DNA of 64,000 nucleotides. It comes from Arthrobacter_B sp038069765 (GTDB lineage: Bacteria > Actinomycetota > Actinomycetes > Actinomycetales > Micrococcaceae). Below are positions 1 to 7,531 of this stretch, piece by piece. The stretch is from NCBI RefSeq assembly GCF_038069765.1, contig NZ_JBBPFS010000001.1, positions 248,001 through 312,000 of the forward strand. Direction: 5' to 3'. The notes beneath the pieces are model-generated. The model was given only the letters and a program-made list of their open reading frames with translations, was not told where the DNA came from and did not search any database. A program made the translations under genes and the position numbers. The first letter of the stretch is position 1, and each line of letters starts with the position of its first letter.

Positions 1-1003
1 CGGTGGCGATGGACGCTTCCCGGGCCATCATCGGCATGTTGGAAGTATTCGCAATGATCACCGTCCGGTCGATCAGCTTGCCGCCGGTCCGGGGATCATC
101 CAGCCCGGATAAGCCGTCCAGCACGTCCGCCATCTCGTTGCCGCGCTCGCCGCAGCCTACATAGACAATGACGTCGGCGTCGGACCACTTGGCAATCTGC
201 TGGAGCGTCAGGGTCTTGCCGGTGCCGAACCCGCCCGGAACAGCCGCTGCAGAACCGCGTGGGAGCGGGAAGAGCAGATCCAGGACCCGCTGTCCGGTAT
301 TGAGCGGAATCGTGTCGGTCAGGCGCTCGCCGAAGGGCCGGGGCCGGTGGACCGGCCACTGCTGCGCCAGCGGAACGTCCTTCCCGCCCACCCGTGCCAC
401 CGGATCCAGCGGATGCACGGGACCGTTTGCCAGCCACTGGACCTCGCCGTCAATGTCCGGCGGCACCATCACCCGGAACTCGACAGTTCCTGCTTCCGGA
501 ACAGTGCCGAGGACCTGGCCCGCCTGCACGGTGTCGCCCACGGAGACCGACGGCGTAAACCCCCACGCCGTGTTCAGGACGGACGGGTCCTCGGTGGAGG
601 ACATCCGGTCCTGTGCCAGCCACAGGGGAGCGGAGGAGAGCGGGCGGAGCAGTCCGTCAAACACGGCCCCCAGCAGTCCCGGACCCAGCAGTCCCGACAG
701 CTGGTGCCCGGTGCGTTCCACTGCATCGCCGGCCTTCAGCCCGCCGGTGTACTCATAGGCCTGCAGAGTGGCGTCCGCACCGTTGACGGCAACCGCCTGC
801 GCGGAAATCCGGTCCGGCCCCACAGCCACGACCTCCAGCATGGACAGCCCGGGCAATCCGGTGATTTCGACCAGGGGGCCGCTGACGCGGGTGATGGTGC
901 CGGTTTCCCCGCCGGAGATGCCGTTGCCGTCCGTGCTCACGGTGCTGCCGGAGCTGGCGGTGCTGCCTGCCGATCCGCGTTGTGACGTTAGGCGTCCTCC
1001 CAT
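1..1003 (-). CDS. ntpA: V/A-type ATPase catalytic subunit A (3' end outside window)
   Basis: This is the N-terminal part of the nucleotide-hydrolysing A subunit of a V/A-type ATPase; the rest lies left of base 1. The visible ~334 residues hold the N-terminal beta-barrel (GTITRVSGPLVEITGL), the non-homologous bulge region (PEAGTVEFRVMVPPDIDGEV) and the Walker A loop GGFGTGKT followed by YVGCGERGNEM, all diagnostic of subunit A. The ATG at 1003 is chosen because GGAGGT lies 8 bases upstream; it overlaps the end of the E gene by 16 bp, indicating translational coupling. The first ~20 residues are Ser/Gly-rich and poorly conserved, so the GTG further in is a possible alternative start. Confidence 0.93.
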   Translation of the reverse strand, partial: MGGRLTSQRGSAGSTASSGSTVSTDGNGISGGETGTITRVSGPLVEITGLPGLSMLEVVAVGPDRISAQAVAVNGADATLQAYEYTGGLKAGDAVERTGHQLSGLLGPGLLGAVFDGLLRPLSSAPLWLAQDRMSSTEDPSVLNTAWGFTPSVSVGDTVQAGQVLGTVPEAGTVEFRVMVPPDIDGEVQWLANGPVHPLDPVARVGGKDVPLAQQWPVHRPRPFGERLTDTIPLNTGQRVLDLLFPLPRGSAAAVPGGFGTGKTLTLQQIAKWSDADVIVYVGCGERGNEMADVLDGLSGLDDPRTGGKLIDRTVIIANTSNMPMMAREASIAT

Positions 1004-1518
1004 AACCGCTGCACCTCCCCGGCATGCTGTTCCAGCGCCTGTTCAGCCAGGGCAGGCAGGGACAGGTCCAGATGCCGCGATCCGGCCACTGCTGTTACGC
1101 CGCCCTTATAGCTTTCCGTCACGGAGGCCATCGGTCCCAGGAGCGCGTCGGCACGTTCGGTGAGCCGCCGGAGGATCTGCGGATAGCGCGGGTCGCTGCG
1201 CAGGTCCCGGGCGCGCATCTGAACTTGCCGGACCAGCTCGGACCGCAGCGCCTCCTGCTGCGCCAGCACCGTGCGGCGTGCTTCCCGGCGGACCCGTGCC
1301 GACCGCCCGGCCGCTTCCGTACGTGCTGCCTCGGCACCCTGCCGGGCCGCCGTTGCCCGGATGTCCTCGGCCTCTGCCCGGGCCGCGGACACGAGCGCTT
1401 CGGCCTGCCGGCGGGCGTCCTCCGCCCGGCGGCCGGCCTCGGTTTCCGCTTGCCGGCGCAGTGCATACCGCACCGGTTCGAGGGCGGCATCGGATCCGGC
1501 GGGCAGTCTGCTCATCAC
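988..1518 (-). CDS. ntpE: V/A-type ATPase subunit E (peripheral stalk)
   Basis: Predicted 176-residue stator subunit. Residues ~15-100 are an almost uninterrupted Ala/Arg/Glu-rich helix (coiled coil), followed by a compact C-terminal domain, which is the architecture of V-ATPase E. In this family E pairs with the G/H subunit to hold the A/B head against the membrane subunit I. It overlaps the F gene upstream by 4 bp and the A gene downstream by 16 bp. Either of two adjacent Met codons (1518 or 1515) could be used. The identity rests on composition and operon position more than on motifs. Confidence 0.82.
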   Translation of the reverse strand: MMSRLPAGSDAALEPVRYALRRQAETEAGRRAEDARRQAEALVSAARAEAEDIRATAARQGAEAARTEAAGRSARVRREARRTVLAQQEALRSELVRQVQMRARDLRSDPRYPQILRRLTERADALLGPMASVTESYKGGVTAVAGSRHLDLSLPALAEQALEQHAGEVQRLWEDA

Positions 1519-1787
1519 GGCAGCACCACCGTCAGGGGCGATGCCGGGTCCGCGGTTTCAGCGGTGAGCACGGCTGCGGCGGCAGGCGTCAGGACCACCG
1601 CGGCCACCGTGTCCGGCAGACCTGCCCAGGCCGCCCGCACCTGCGCCGGGCCTGTTGCGGGGTAAAGGACGGCACCGGCGAGCCGGAACCCGAGGAGCAG
1701 AGCCGGTTCGCCCAGTGCGGCCACTGATCCGGTCCTGCGGTCTGCTGCCCGGAAGCCGGGCGCTGGAACCGTGTCCGGGCTGCTCAT
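1515..1787 (-). CDS. ntpF: V/A-type ATPase subunit F
   Basis: Predicted 90-residue small subunit of the central stalk. The sequence has the short alternating beta/alpha pattern of F (ALLLGFRLAGAVLYPA, then VAAVVLTPAAAAVL). The start is the ATG at 1787, overlapping the stop of the K gene (ATGA-type overlap); the open frame extends upstream, but only inside the K and I genes on another frame. Its place between K and E matches known V/A-ATPase operons. The protein is short and weakly conserved, so the call depends mainly on context. Confidence 0.75.
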   Translation of the reverse strand: MSSPDTVPAPGFRAADRRTGSVAALGEPALLLGFRLAGAVLYPATGPAQVRAAWAGLPDTVAAVVLTPAAAAVLTAETADPASPLTVVLP

Positions 1788-2245
1788 GCTTGTCCGATGA
1801 GGATGATCGAGATGATCAGCCCGTAAATGGCGATGCCTTCGGCCAGCCCCACCACCACCATCGCACGGCCAAAAATCTCCGGCCTTTCGCTCATGGCAGC
1901 CAACGCCGCGGACCCCGTGTAGGCCACGGCAATGGCGGCGCCGATGGAGGAACCCGCGACGGCGATGGCCGCTCCGATCAGTGCAGCACCGCTGCTGTCG
2001 CTGCCTTCGGTGGCCGCTGCGACGGCGGTTGCCGCAGCTCCGCCGTCGCCCGCTCCCGCGCTTGCCGGTGCGGCGTTCAGGGCCGCGGCAAAGAGGGCCA
2101 GTGCACCGGCCATCAGGAGGGCGTTCAACCCGAGCAGCGCCTTGATGCCGGTGCGGCGGCTGCGGCGCATCAGCATCACGGCACCGCCGGCCAGCAGGAC
2201 GGCGAGGAGAAGAACCAGCGGAAGGCCGGCGAGCCAGGGATTCAT
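1784..2245 (-). CDS. ntpK: V/A-type ATPase subunit K (rotor c-ring)
   Basis: Predicted 153-residue membrane rotor subunit. An N-terminal part has two hydrophobic helices (~3-25 and ~36-57) and an Ala/Gly-rich linker, followed by a classical c-type hairpin at ~87-118 and ~124-151. The ion-binding carboxylate is Glu136 in GLAEGIAIYG. The first hairpin has Gly/Ala/Ser (AVAGSSIGA) where sodium-type rings usually carry a Gln, which favours protons; this is an inference. The extra N-terminal helices look like a degenerate first hairpin lacking a carboxylate, as in other V-type K subunits with one ion site per four helices. Overlaps I upstream and F downstream by 4 bp. Confidence 0.88.
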   Translation of the reverse strand: MNPWLAGLPLVLLLAVLLAGGAVMLMRRSRRTGIKALLGLNALLMAGALALFAAALNAAPASAGAGDGGAAATAVAAATEGSDSSGAALIGAAIAVAGSSIGAAIAVAYTGSAALAAMSERPEIFGRAMVVVGLAEGIAIYGLIISIILIGQA

Positions 2246-3588
2246 GGGAGATGCCTCTCAGCTGGGGCGGCGGTGGACAATTCCGGGGCAGCGGCCGGTG
2301 ACAATCCCGTATCGCCGCTGCCGGCGCCGGATTCGGGATTCCAGGACCGGAACCGTCTGCCTTCTTCCTGGAAAACGCGGGAAAACAGCTCGTAATACTC
2401 GAGCCGGAGCGCCTGAATTCCGGCAACCAGGCCTTCCAGCGCAAATGTCAGGGCATTGCCAACGAGGAAGACGACGACGGCGGCCAGCGCCCGCCAGCCC
2501 GGCTCCCACAGTGCGGTGGTGGCCTGCCAGACCACCATCATGAGGGCGGCATGGGTGAGGCCAAAAGCCGCCAGCCGAGTGAAGGACACCAAGTTGGAGC
2601 CCAGCTGCACCACGCTGTCCACCAGTTCCACGCTCGCCTGCAGCCCGCCGGTGGCACCGCCGCCGGATTCGGCGAACAGTCCGATGAACATCAGCACGAG
2701 CGCCAGCAGCGCCACCACGCCGGCAACAACCAGGATCACCGGCTGCCCTGCCAGCAGCCCCCAGGCCAGCAGCCCCACGGCGGTGAACAGCAGGGCACCG
2801 GCCAGCCCGGATCTGGCATACAGGGCGTAGGCCCAGCCTCCCTCACGGACCCGGTTAATCGTGCCCAGGACGTAGGAGCCGGCCAGCAGGACGGCACCCA
2901 GCACCAGTGCGGCAACCAGCAGCGGAATGGGTTCCTCCAGCGGTTCCAGCCACAGCACCGGCAGCACGCCGGTGGGACCAAAAAACTCGCCGTAAAGGAC
3001 GCCGAAAAATACGGCGGCCAGCCCGGCGCCGGTGATGAACAGCCACGTCCGGCGGAACCGCTGCAGCCGGGGCAGGAACCGCAGCAGCAGACCGGCAACC
3101 ACGAGCAGAGCTCCCTGTCCGGCGTCGCCGAACATCATTCCAAACATCACCACATACGCCACGCCGGCAATCCGGGCAGGATCCAGATCCGCGTACGGAA
3201 CCGTGGTGTAGGTGTCCACAAGCAGCCGGGACAGCACCGGAACCTGCTTCCTCCGCGGTTCATCTCCGGTAAGCAAAGTGGGCGGCTGCACGCCGCGGGG
3301 ACGCCGGAGCGCGACGGCGGAGGCACCGAGCGGTTCCAGCTTTGCCTGCAGACCGGGCAGCTGCTGGGAGGGCGACCAGCCCATCAGAGCCGCCACCGAT
3401 CCGTGGACGACGGCGGCATCGGCAGCCCGTTCGATCTCTTCCGGTCCGGTGCCCGGCTCGTACGGCAGATCGAGTTCGACGGCGGAACTCCTCGCCACCT
3501 CGGCGAGCATGTCGTGCCGGGCGGTCAACGGTGCCACCAGGGCAATCCGCTCCATCCGCACCGGGCTTAGGCTCTCACGCCACGGCAT
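2242..3588 (-). CDS. ntpI: V/A-type ATPase membrane subunit I (a subunit)
   Basis: Ion-channel stator subunit. A soluble N-terminal domain (~1-130) is followed by about seven or eight membrane helices from YVVMFGMMFGDAGQG onward. MFGDAGQG and the Arg in SFTRLAAFGLTHA are family hallmarks; that Arg lies opposite the K-ring glutamate during ion transfer. Total ~448 residues, shorter than the typical 600-650, with the soluble domain being the reduced part. The start at 3588 is preferred because GAGGTG sits 4 bases upstream, overlapping the end of the C gene by 14 bp; MERIALVAPL at 3555 is an alternative. The C-terminal tail is Pro/Ala/Ser-rich. Confidence 0.9.
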   Translation of the reverse strand: MPWRESLSPVRMERIALVAPLTARHDMLAEVARSSAVELDLPYEPGTGPEEIERAADAAVVHGSVAALMGWSPSQQLPGLQAKLEPLGASAVALRRPRGVQPPTLLTGDEPRRKQVPVLSRLLVDTYTTVPYADLDPARIAGVAYVVMFGMMFGDAGQGALLVVAGLLLRFLPRLQRFRRTWLFITGAGLAAVFFGVLYGEFFGPTGVLPVLWLEPLEEPIPLLVAALVLGAVLLAGSYVLGTINRVREGGWAYALYARSGLAGALLFTAVGLLAWGLLAGQPVILVVAGVVALLALVLMFIGLFAESGGGATGGLQASVELVDSVVQLGSNLVSFTRLAAFGLTHAALMMVVWQATTALWEPGWRALAAVVVFLVGNALTFALEGLVAGIQALRLEYYELFSRVFQEEGRRFRSWNPESGAGSGDTGLSPAAAPELSTAAPAERHLP

Positions 3589-4777
3589 CAAGCACCTCGC
3601 TCGTTCCGGTCTGGACCGCGGCAGACGCGAGAGCCGCGCGGACGCGCCAGGCGTCGGCAGCCAGTACCGCCATGGCGCCCAGGACGACGTCGGGACCGGG
3701 GAGCCCGGCACGCAGCAGGCTGAATCCGTCGCTTTCGATGCGCGCTGCCAGTGCCGCTTCGGCCCGCCACAGGCCGGCGGGGCGTTCCACTCCGTCCAGC
3801 GCCTGTGCGGCTGCCGGGGGAAGGGTGCTTCGCAGGGTTTCCAGGGCTGCAGTGTCCGAACTTGCTGCAGAGTCTGAACCTGCTTCCGGGCCTGCCGGGC
3901 CTGCAGGTTCGGGAGTGTTTGCCGGCGCCGTGCCTGCGGGTCCCCTAGGTGTCGGGTTTCCAGTTGCCGGATATCCGGTCCCGGTCCAGGCGGTGCCCAG
4001 CAGGGGACGAAGCAGGGTGACCAGCCTCGGTGCCGGAACAGCCCGGTCTACTACAACCGTCCGGGCAGCGATCAAAGCTGCTGCTCCTGCAGCCCAGGGC
4101 CTCACGGCTGCGGCCTCGGCGGTGAGGCGGCGGAGCCACACAGCGGTGAGAATGTCCGGAAGTGCTGTTTCCGTTCCCGGATCGCCCCAGGGCGAGGAGG
4201 CGAGCGCTGACCGCAGCTCTTCCTCCGTTGCCGCCGCCTGAAGCCGCGGCCAGGCCGTTGCCAACCCGCCGAGGTCGAACGCTCTGAAGGTTTCCGCCCC
4301 GGTACTGGTGCCGGCGCCTGTGCCTGTGCCGGCGGAGGCGCCGGCTGTCAGCCCCGTTGCTGCCCCGGCGGCGTTCTCCCTGCCTGCGTGTTCCCGGCGG
4401 AGATGGAGATCCAGCGCAAGGATGTTGTCGACCTCGAAGGCGGCTGCAGCGGCCCGGACGAGGCGGGTTCCTCCGGCAGGCAGCCAGCCGGCCAGCACCC
4501 GCAGCTGCCAGAGGACCCTCCTGCGGGTGGCACGGTGTGCCTCCGACAGGGTCTGCACCGGCTGGAATTCCCGGCCGTGGGGTTCCCGGCCGTGGGGTTC
4601 CCTGCCATGCAGCTCCCTGCCGTCAACCAGCTCCTTGCCGTAGACCGTGTCGGCGAGCTGCCCGAGAGCTGCCTGCAGCCCTGGCGCGCCTGCGATGTCG
4701 CGGCAGGTACCCGCACCGACCCGGCGCTGCGCCATGGAGCGGGCCCGCACTGATGCCGCCACCCAGTCCGATCTCAT
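3575..4777 (-). CDS. ntpC: V/A-type ATPase subunit C (d, rotor connector)
   Basis: 400-residue protein between the G/H-like and I genes, the usual place of subunit C, which caps the K ring and connects it to the central stalk. It is almost all helix and very Ala-rich. Two features look lineage-specific: a run of five-residue repeats (GREPH type) at ~53-70, encoded by a 15-bp tandem repeat near 4567-4625, and a Gly/Thr/Ala-rich low-complexity linker at ~137-163. A second Pro/Ala/Gly linker lies at ~270-305. It overlaps both neighbours. No single motif is decisive, so the name is based on operon order and size (family ~330-350 residues plus the inserts). Confidence 0.75.
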   Translation of the reverse strand: MRSDWVAASVRARSMAQRRVGAGTCRDIAGAPGLQAALGQLADTVYGKELVDGRELHGREPHGREPHGREFQPVQTLSEAHRATRRRVLWQLRVLAGWLPAGGTRLVRAAAAAFEVDNILALDLHLRREHAGRENAAGAATGLTAGASAGTGTGAGTSTGAETFRAFDLGGLATAWPRLQAAATEEELRSALASSPWGDPGTETALPDILTAVWLRRLTAEAAAVRPWAAGAAALIAARTVVVDRAVPAPRLVTLLRPLLGTAWTGTGYPATGNPTPRGPAGTAPANTPEPAGPAGPEAGSDSAASSDTAALETLRSTLPPAAAQALDGVERPAGLWRAEAALAARIESDGFSLLRAGLPGPDVVLGAMAVLAADAWRVRAALASAAVQTGTSEVLDAVA

Positions 4778-5211
4778 GGGTTCTTGTTCCCGAGAAGATC
4801 CTCCACCAAGTCCGCGACTATGGCTGCTGCAAGTTCCGGCACCCGGGATTCGCCCCGCTGTTTCAGTTCTGCTGCCTCGTCGGCCGCGTTTTGAAGCATC
4901 CGGGCGTCCGCTGCTTGAGTTGTGCTGGATACTTCTGCCGCGGCCCGTGCGCGCACGGCACCGCTCTCCATCCGCGCCTGCTCAACCAGTGCTGCCGCCC
5001 GTGTCCGGGCGGAAGCCACCGTTTCCGCTGCCCGCTCCGAGGCATCCTCCATCAGCTCATTGGACTCACGAATGGTGGGGTCCAGGGCCTCGAACACCGG
5101 TACAAGTTCGGCGTCGGGTCCCTGATCATCACCGGCCGGAACGCCGGCAGGACCTGCCGGGCCCGGCGAGCCTACGGGCCGGAACCTGTCGAGCAGACTG
5201 TTGCGTGCCAT
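4774..5211 (-). CDS. V/A-type ATPase G/H-like stalk subunit
   Basis: 145-residue predicted helical protein, the first ATPase gene of the operon. A short Gly/Pro-rich N-terminus leads into a long Ala/Glu/Arg helix (RESNELMEDASERAAETV) and a short Leu/Val tail, the shape of the G/H subunit that pairs with E in the peripheral stalk; F-type b subunits look similar. The start at ATG 5211 has GGAGGTG seven bases upstream. The longer open frame to 5328 is rejected because it runs into the end of the EncFtn-like gene and has no ribosome site. The stop overlaps the C gene start. Confidence 0.75.
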   Translation of the reverse strand: MARNSLLDRFRPVGSPGPAGPAGVPAGDDQGPDAELVPVFEALDPTIRESNELMEDASERAAETVASARTRAAALVEQARMESGAVRARAAAEVSSTTQAADARMLQNAADEAAELKQRGESRVPELAAAIVADLVEDLLGNKNP

Positions 5212-5281
5212 CGAAGCACCTCCAGGGTAAGCAGTAGTGCCGGGTGCAGGGTCTCCGGCACCTAGCCGGGGTGCGGTGTTC

Positions 5282-5602
5282 CTAGCCGCCGGTGGCTTCG
5301 GCCTCGGACGCCTCACCGTGCTGCACAATGTCGCCGTCGGTAAACAGGATGCCGCGGGCTATCTCCCGCCACAGCGGCGTCCGGCGGAGCAGGAACTCCA
5401 GTTCCATACTGAAGTGCTTGAACTCTTCGCCCAGCGAGTCGTGCATGATTGCGCGTGATTCGGCATCGGGTTCCACCGCCATGCGCTGGACATACCACCC
5501 GATCGCTTCAGCTTCTTCGCTTAAGCTGGCGCACATTCTGGCAAAGGTTCGCGTTTCTGCGGGAAGTTCGGATGGTGGCTCGTGATACTGCTCTGTGCCC
5601 AT
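5282..5602 (-). CDS. EncFtn-family ferritin-like protein without encapsulin partner
   Basis: 106-residue protein resembling encapsulated ferritin (EncFtn), which forms an annular decamer with iron-oxidising centres at a subunit interface. The key residues fit: Glu30 and Glu32 in EEAEAIGWY, Trp36/Tyr37, then Glu60 and His63 in GEEFKH, followed by LEFLLRR and ILFTDGDI; these correspond to E32, W38/Y39, E62 and H65 of the Rhodospirillum rubrum protein. The tail after ~92 (HGEASEAEATGG) does not look like an encapsulin-targeting peptide, and no encapsulin gene is in the window. The start at 5602 has AGGAGA 6-7 bases upstream. It lies 70 bp ahead of the V-ATPase genes on the same strand and could be the first gene of that transcript. 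Confidence 0.78.
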   Translation of the reverse strand: MGTEQYHEPPSELPAETRTFARMCASLSEEAEAIGWYVQRMAVEPDAESRAIMHDSLGEEFKHFSMELEFLLRRTPLWREIARGILFTDGDIVQHGEASEAEATGG

Positions 5603-5782
5603 AGTGATCTCCTGGTGCGGCCGGCATTTCCGGGCCGATGCGGTCCGGATATCAAGCCGATACTTGGGCTGTGAAAGAACCCAGGATCTTGCAGCTCTTC
5701 CGCGTCGTCCCCCGTTATTCGAGGTTACGTTTGGCTCAGCGGGGACACAATGGGAGGTGCCGTACCCCCGCGGCCGGGCAGC

Positions 5783-5813
5783 AAAAAGGTCCGGATGCTC
5801 TCGCATCCGGACC
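5783..5813 (-). terminator. Rho-independent terminator downstream of the flavin reductase gene
   Basis: A perfect 11-bp stem (5788-5798 with 5803-5813) closes a 4-base loop and is followed on the minus strand by five T (5787-5783). It lies 66 bp past the stop of the gene ending at 5879 and separates the msrB group from the EncFtn/V-ATPase operon. Confidence 0.85.
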
Positions 5814-5878
5814 TCAGTGGCCTGCTTTCCGGGAACTGCTTCCTGAGAACTGTCACCCCAGTGCTGTCGACCCGGGCG

Positions 5879-6424
5879 CTACCTCAGCCCGGCGTATGCG
5901 GACGCGAAGTGCACCAGCGGATCCGCTTCGTCCTCCGCGGATGCCCGCCGTCCCATGGCCACCACTTCACCGACCACCAGCTGGTGAGTCGCCGCCGTCG
6001 TCACCGAAGTGGTGCGGACTTCGAACCAGGCGATGCACCCCTCGATCACTGCCGCCTCGGTGACGGGTCCCCGGCCGTAGTCCACTTGGCTGAGGAGCCC
6101 TTCCAGCGGCGAGCCGGGGCTGGCCAGCCAGTTTGCCGTGCCGCGCTGGCGTGCGGAGAGCAGGCTCAACGCCCAAGTGCCGCTTTCCACCACTGCCTCA
6201 GCGATCCGTGATTCGGCGTAGAGGCTGACCAAAAGTGTTGGCGGGTCGTAGGACACGGAGAGGAATCCGCTGACCGTGGCGGCGTAGTCCCGTCCCCGCA
6301 ACCGGGTGGAGACCACCGCCACGCCGGACGCAATGTCGGCGCTGAGCAGGCGGTAGCTGTTAATTGCCTCTTCAGTGACCTCCGGGGCGGGGATGATTTC
6401 GCCGGGAAACACGCCGTGTTCCAT
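5879..6424 (-). CDS. Flavin reductase family protein (FMN-binding split barrel)
   Basis: 181 residues with the flavin reductase-like fold: SYRLLSADIASGVAVVST, the FMN-contact stretch AATVSGFLSVSYDPPTLLV, then WALSLLS, and HQLVVGEV near the C-terminus. Such proteins bind FMN or FAD and use NAD(P)H to reduce it, often feeding a monooxygenase. It follows msrB by 6 bp on the same strand, so flavin reduction and methionine sulfoxide repair are probably co-transcribed. No monooxygenase is nearby, so the electron acceptor is unknown. Confidence 0.87.
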   Translation of the reverse strand: MEHGVFPGEIIPAPEVTEEAINSYRLLSADIASGVAVVSTRLRGRDYAATVSGFLSVSYDPPTLLVSLYAESRIAEAVVESGTWALSLLSARQRGTANWLASPGSPLEGLLSQVDYGRGPVTEAAVIEGCIAWFEVRTTSVTTAATHQLVVGEVVAMGRRASAEDEADPLVHFASAYAGLR

Positions 6425-6430
6425 GTACTC

Positions 6431-6895
6431 CTACTTGGTGCTGCCGGGCTGTGTGCCGCCGTCGTCAGAACTGCCATCGGCGGGAACCAGCTTCACGGAG
6501 ATGGAGTTGATGCAGAACCGCTGGTCGGTGGGGGTATCAAAACCCTCGCCTTCGAACAGGTGCCCCATGTGCGAATCGCAGTTGGCGCACCGGACCTCAA
6601 TGCGGTCCATGCCCATGCTGCGGTCGTGGAGGTAACGCACCTTTCCTTCGGCCAGCGGGGCGAAGAAGGACGGCCAGCCGCAGTGCGAATCGAACTTCTC
6701 GCTGGAGGTGAACAGGTCGCTGCCGCAGGCCCGGCACTGGTACACGCCGGCGGTTTTGGTATCCCAGTATTCACCCGTGTAGGGGCGTTCGGTTCCGGCC
6801 TTGCGGAGAACCTGGTATTCCTGCGGGGTCAGCTCCTCGCGCCACTGCTCATCTGTCTTCTGTACCGGGACGGTTCCGGTGGTGTCTTCAGTCAT
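6431..6895 (-). CDS. msrB: Peptide-methionine (R)-S-oxide reductase MsrB
   Basis: 154-residue repair enzyme that reduces methionine-R-sulfoxide in proteins. All hallmarks are present: zinc cysteines in CRACGSDLF and CANCDSHMGH, the substrate loop HCGWPSFF, and the catalytic Cys in RFCINSISV. The Asp/Gly/Ser-rich last ~15 residues lie outside the domain. Cytoplasmic, since no signal peptide is seen. It lies 14 bp downstream of the 163-residue gene and 6 bp upstream of the flavin reductase gene, forming a three-gene minus-strand unit. Confidence 0.97.
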   Translation of the reverse strand: MTEDTTGTVPVQKTDEQWREELTPQEYQVLRKAGTERPYTGEYWDTKTAGVYQCRACGSDLFTSSEKFDSHCGWPSFFAPLAEGKVRYLHDRSMGMDRIEVRCANCDSHMGHLFEGEGFDTPTDQRFCINSISVKLVPADGSSDDGGTQPGSTK

Positions 6896-6909
6896 ACCGG
6901 CGTCAACGC

Positions 6910-7401
6910 TTAAGAGTCGCCAATAAATCCCGAGCCGGAGTACAGATGCAGCACGGGCACTCCCAGGCGGTCCTGCGCTTCATTGGCCCAGTCGGTGCGG
7001 AACGTATCCTCGACTGCGTGCGGGGTGGTGATCACCACAACCTGCTGCGCGTCCGACGCCTTCGCTGCGGCAACCACCGCCTGGACCGGGTCCTCGCCCG
7101 TTACCGAACCGGTGGCTTCGAGTCCTGAAGCCGTCAGCAGCTGCAGCGATTCGGCGAGTTCCACTTCGGCCGCCTTTGTTTCCTCGTCCTTGGTCGGCTT
7201 GCCGCCCGTCAGGTCACGGAACGCTGCAGCAAATTCCAGCAGGCTCAGGTTGTCCAGCACGTCCACCAGCAGGTTGCGGCCGGTGTCGGACGGGACCAGC
7301 ACATTGAAGCGGGCCGGGTTGTCCTGGACCAGATACCGCAGGTTGGAGATGTCTACGTCATTGAGCGACTCTTCGGTCAGCACCACGATAGTTGCAGTCA
7401 T
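6910..7401 (-). CDS. Conserved hypothetical protein with a Rossmann/USP-like pattern
   Basis: 163 residues. The alternating strands and helices (TATIVVLTEES, ARFNVLVPSD, AQQVVVITTPHAV, VPVLHLYSG) suggest a small nucleotide-binding-like fold of the universal-stress type, but no glycine motif of a canonical UspA is evident. A charged helix lies at ~70-90 (KPTKDEETKAAEVELAES). It is the first gene of the unit with msrB and the flavin reductase, which hints at a stress role; this is context only. It is transcribed away from the alpha/beta hydrolase at 7532. Confidence 0.7.
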   Translation of the reverse strand: MTATIVVLTEESLNDVDISNLRYLVQDNPARFNVLVPSDTGRNLLVDVLDNLSLLEFAAAFRDLTGGKPTKDEETKAAEVELAESLQLLTASGLEATGSVTGEDPVQAVVAAAKASDAQQVVVITTPHAVEDTFRTDWANEAQDRLGVPVLHLYSGSGFIGDS

Positions 7402-7531
7402 GCGGCCAGCTTAGTCCGAAGCCGGTCCGGGCTTCCGGTGCCGGCCCTGCCCCGGTGTGGCGGCTGTGACACTTGGCCTCCGGCGGCATGGCCCCGCCGT
7501 CCGGTTTGCTTCCGTCAGTAAGAATGGAGAT

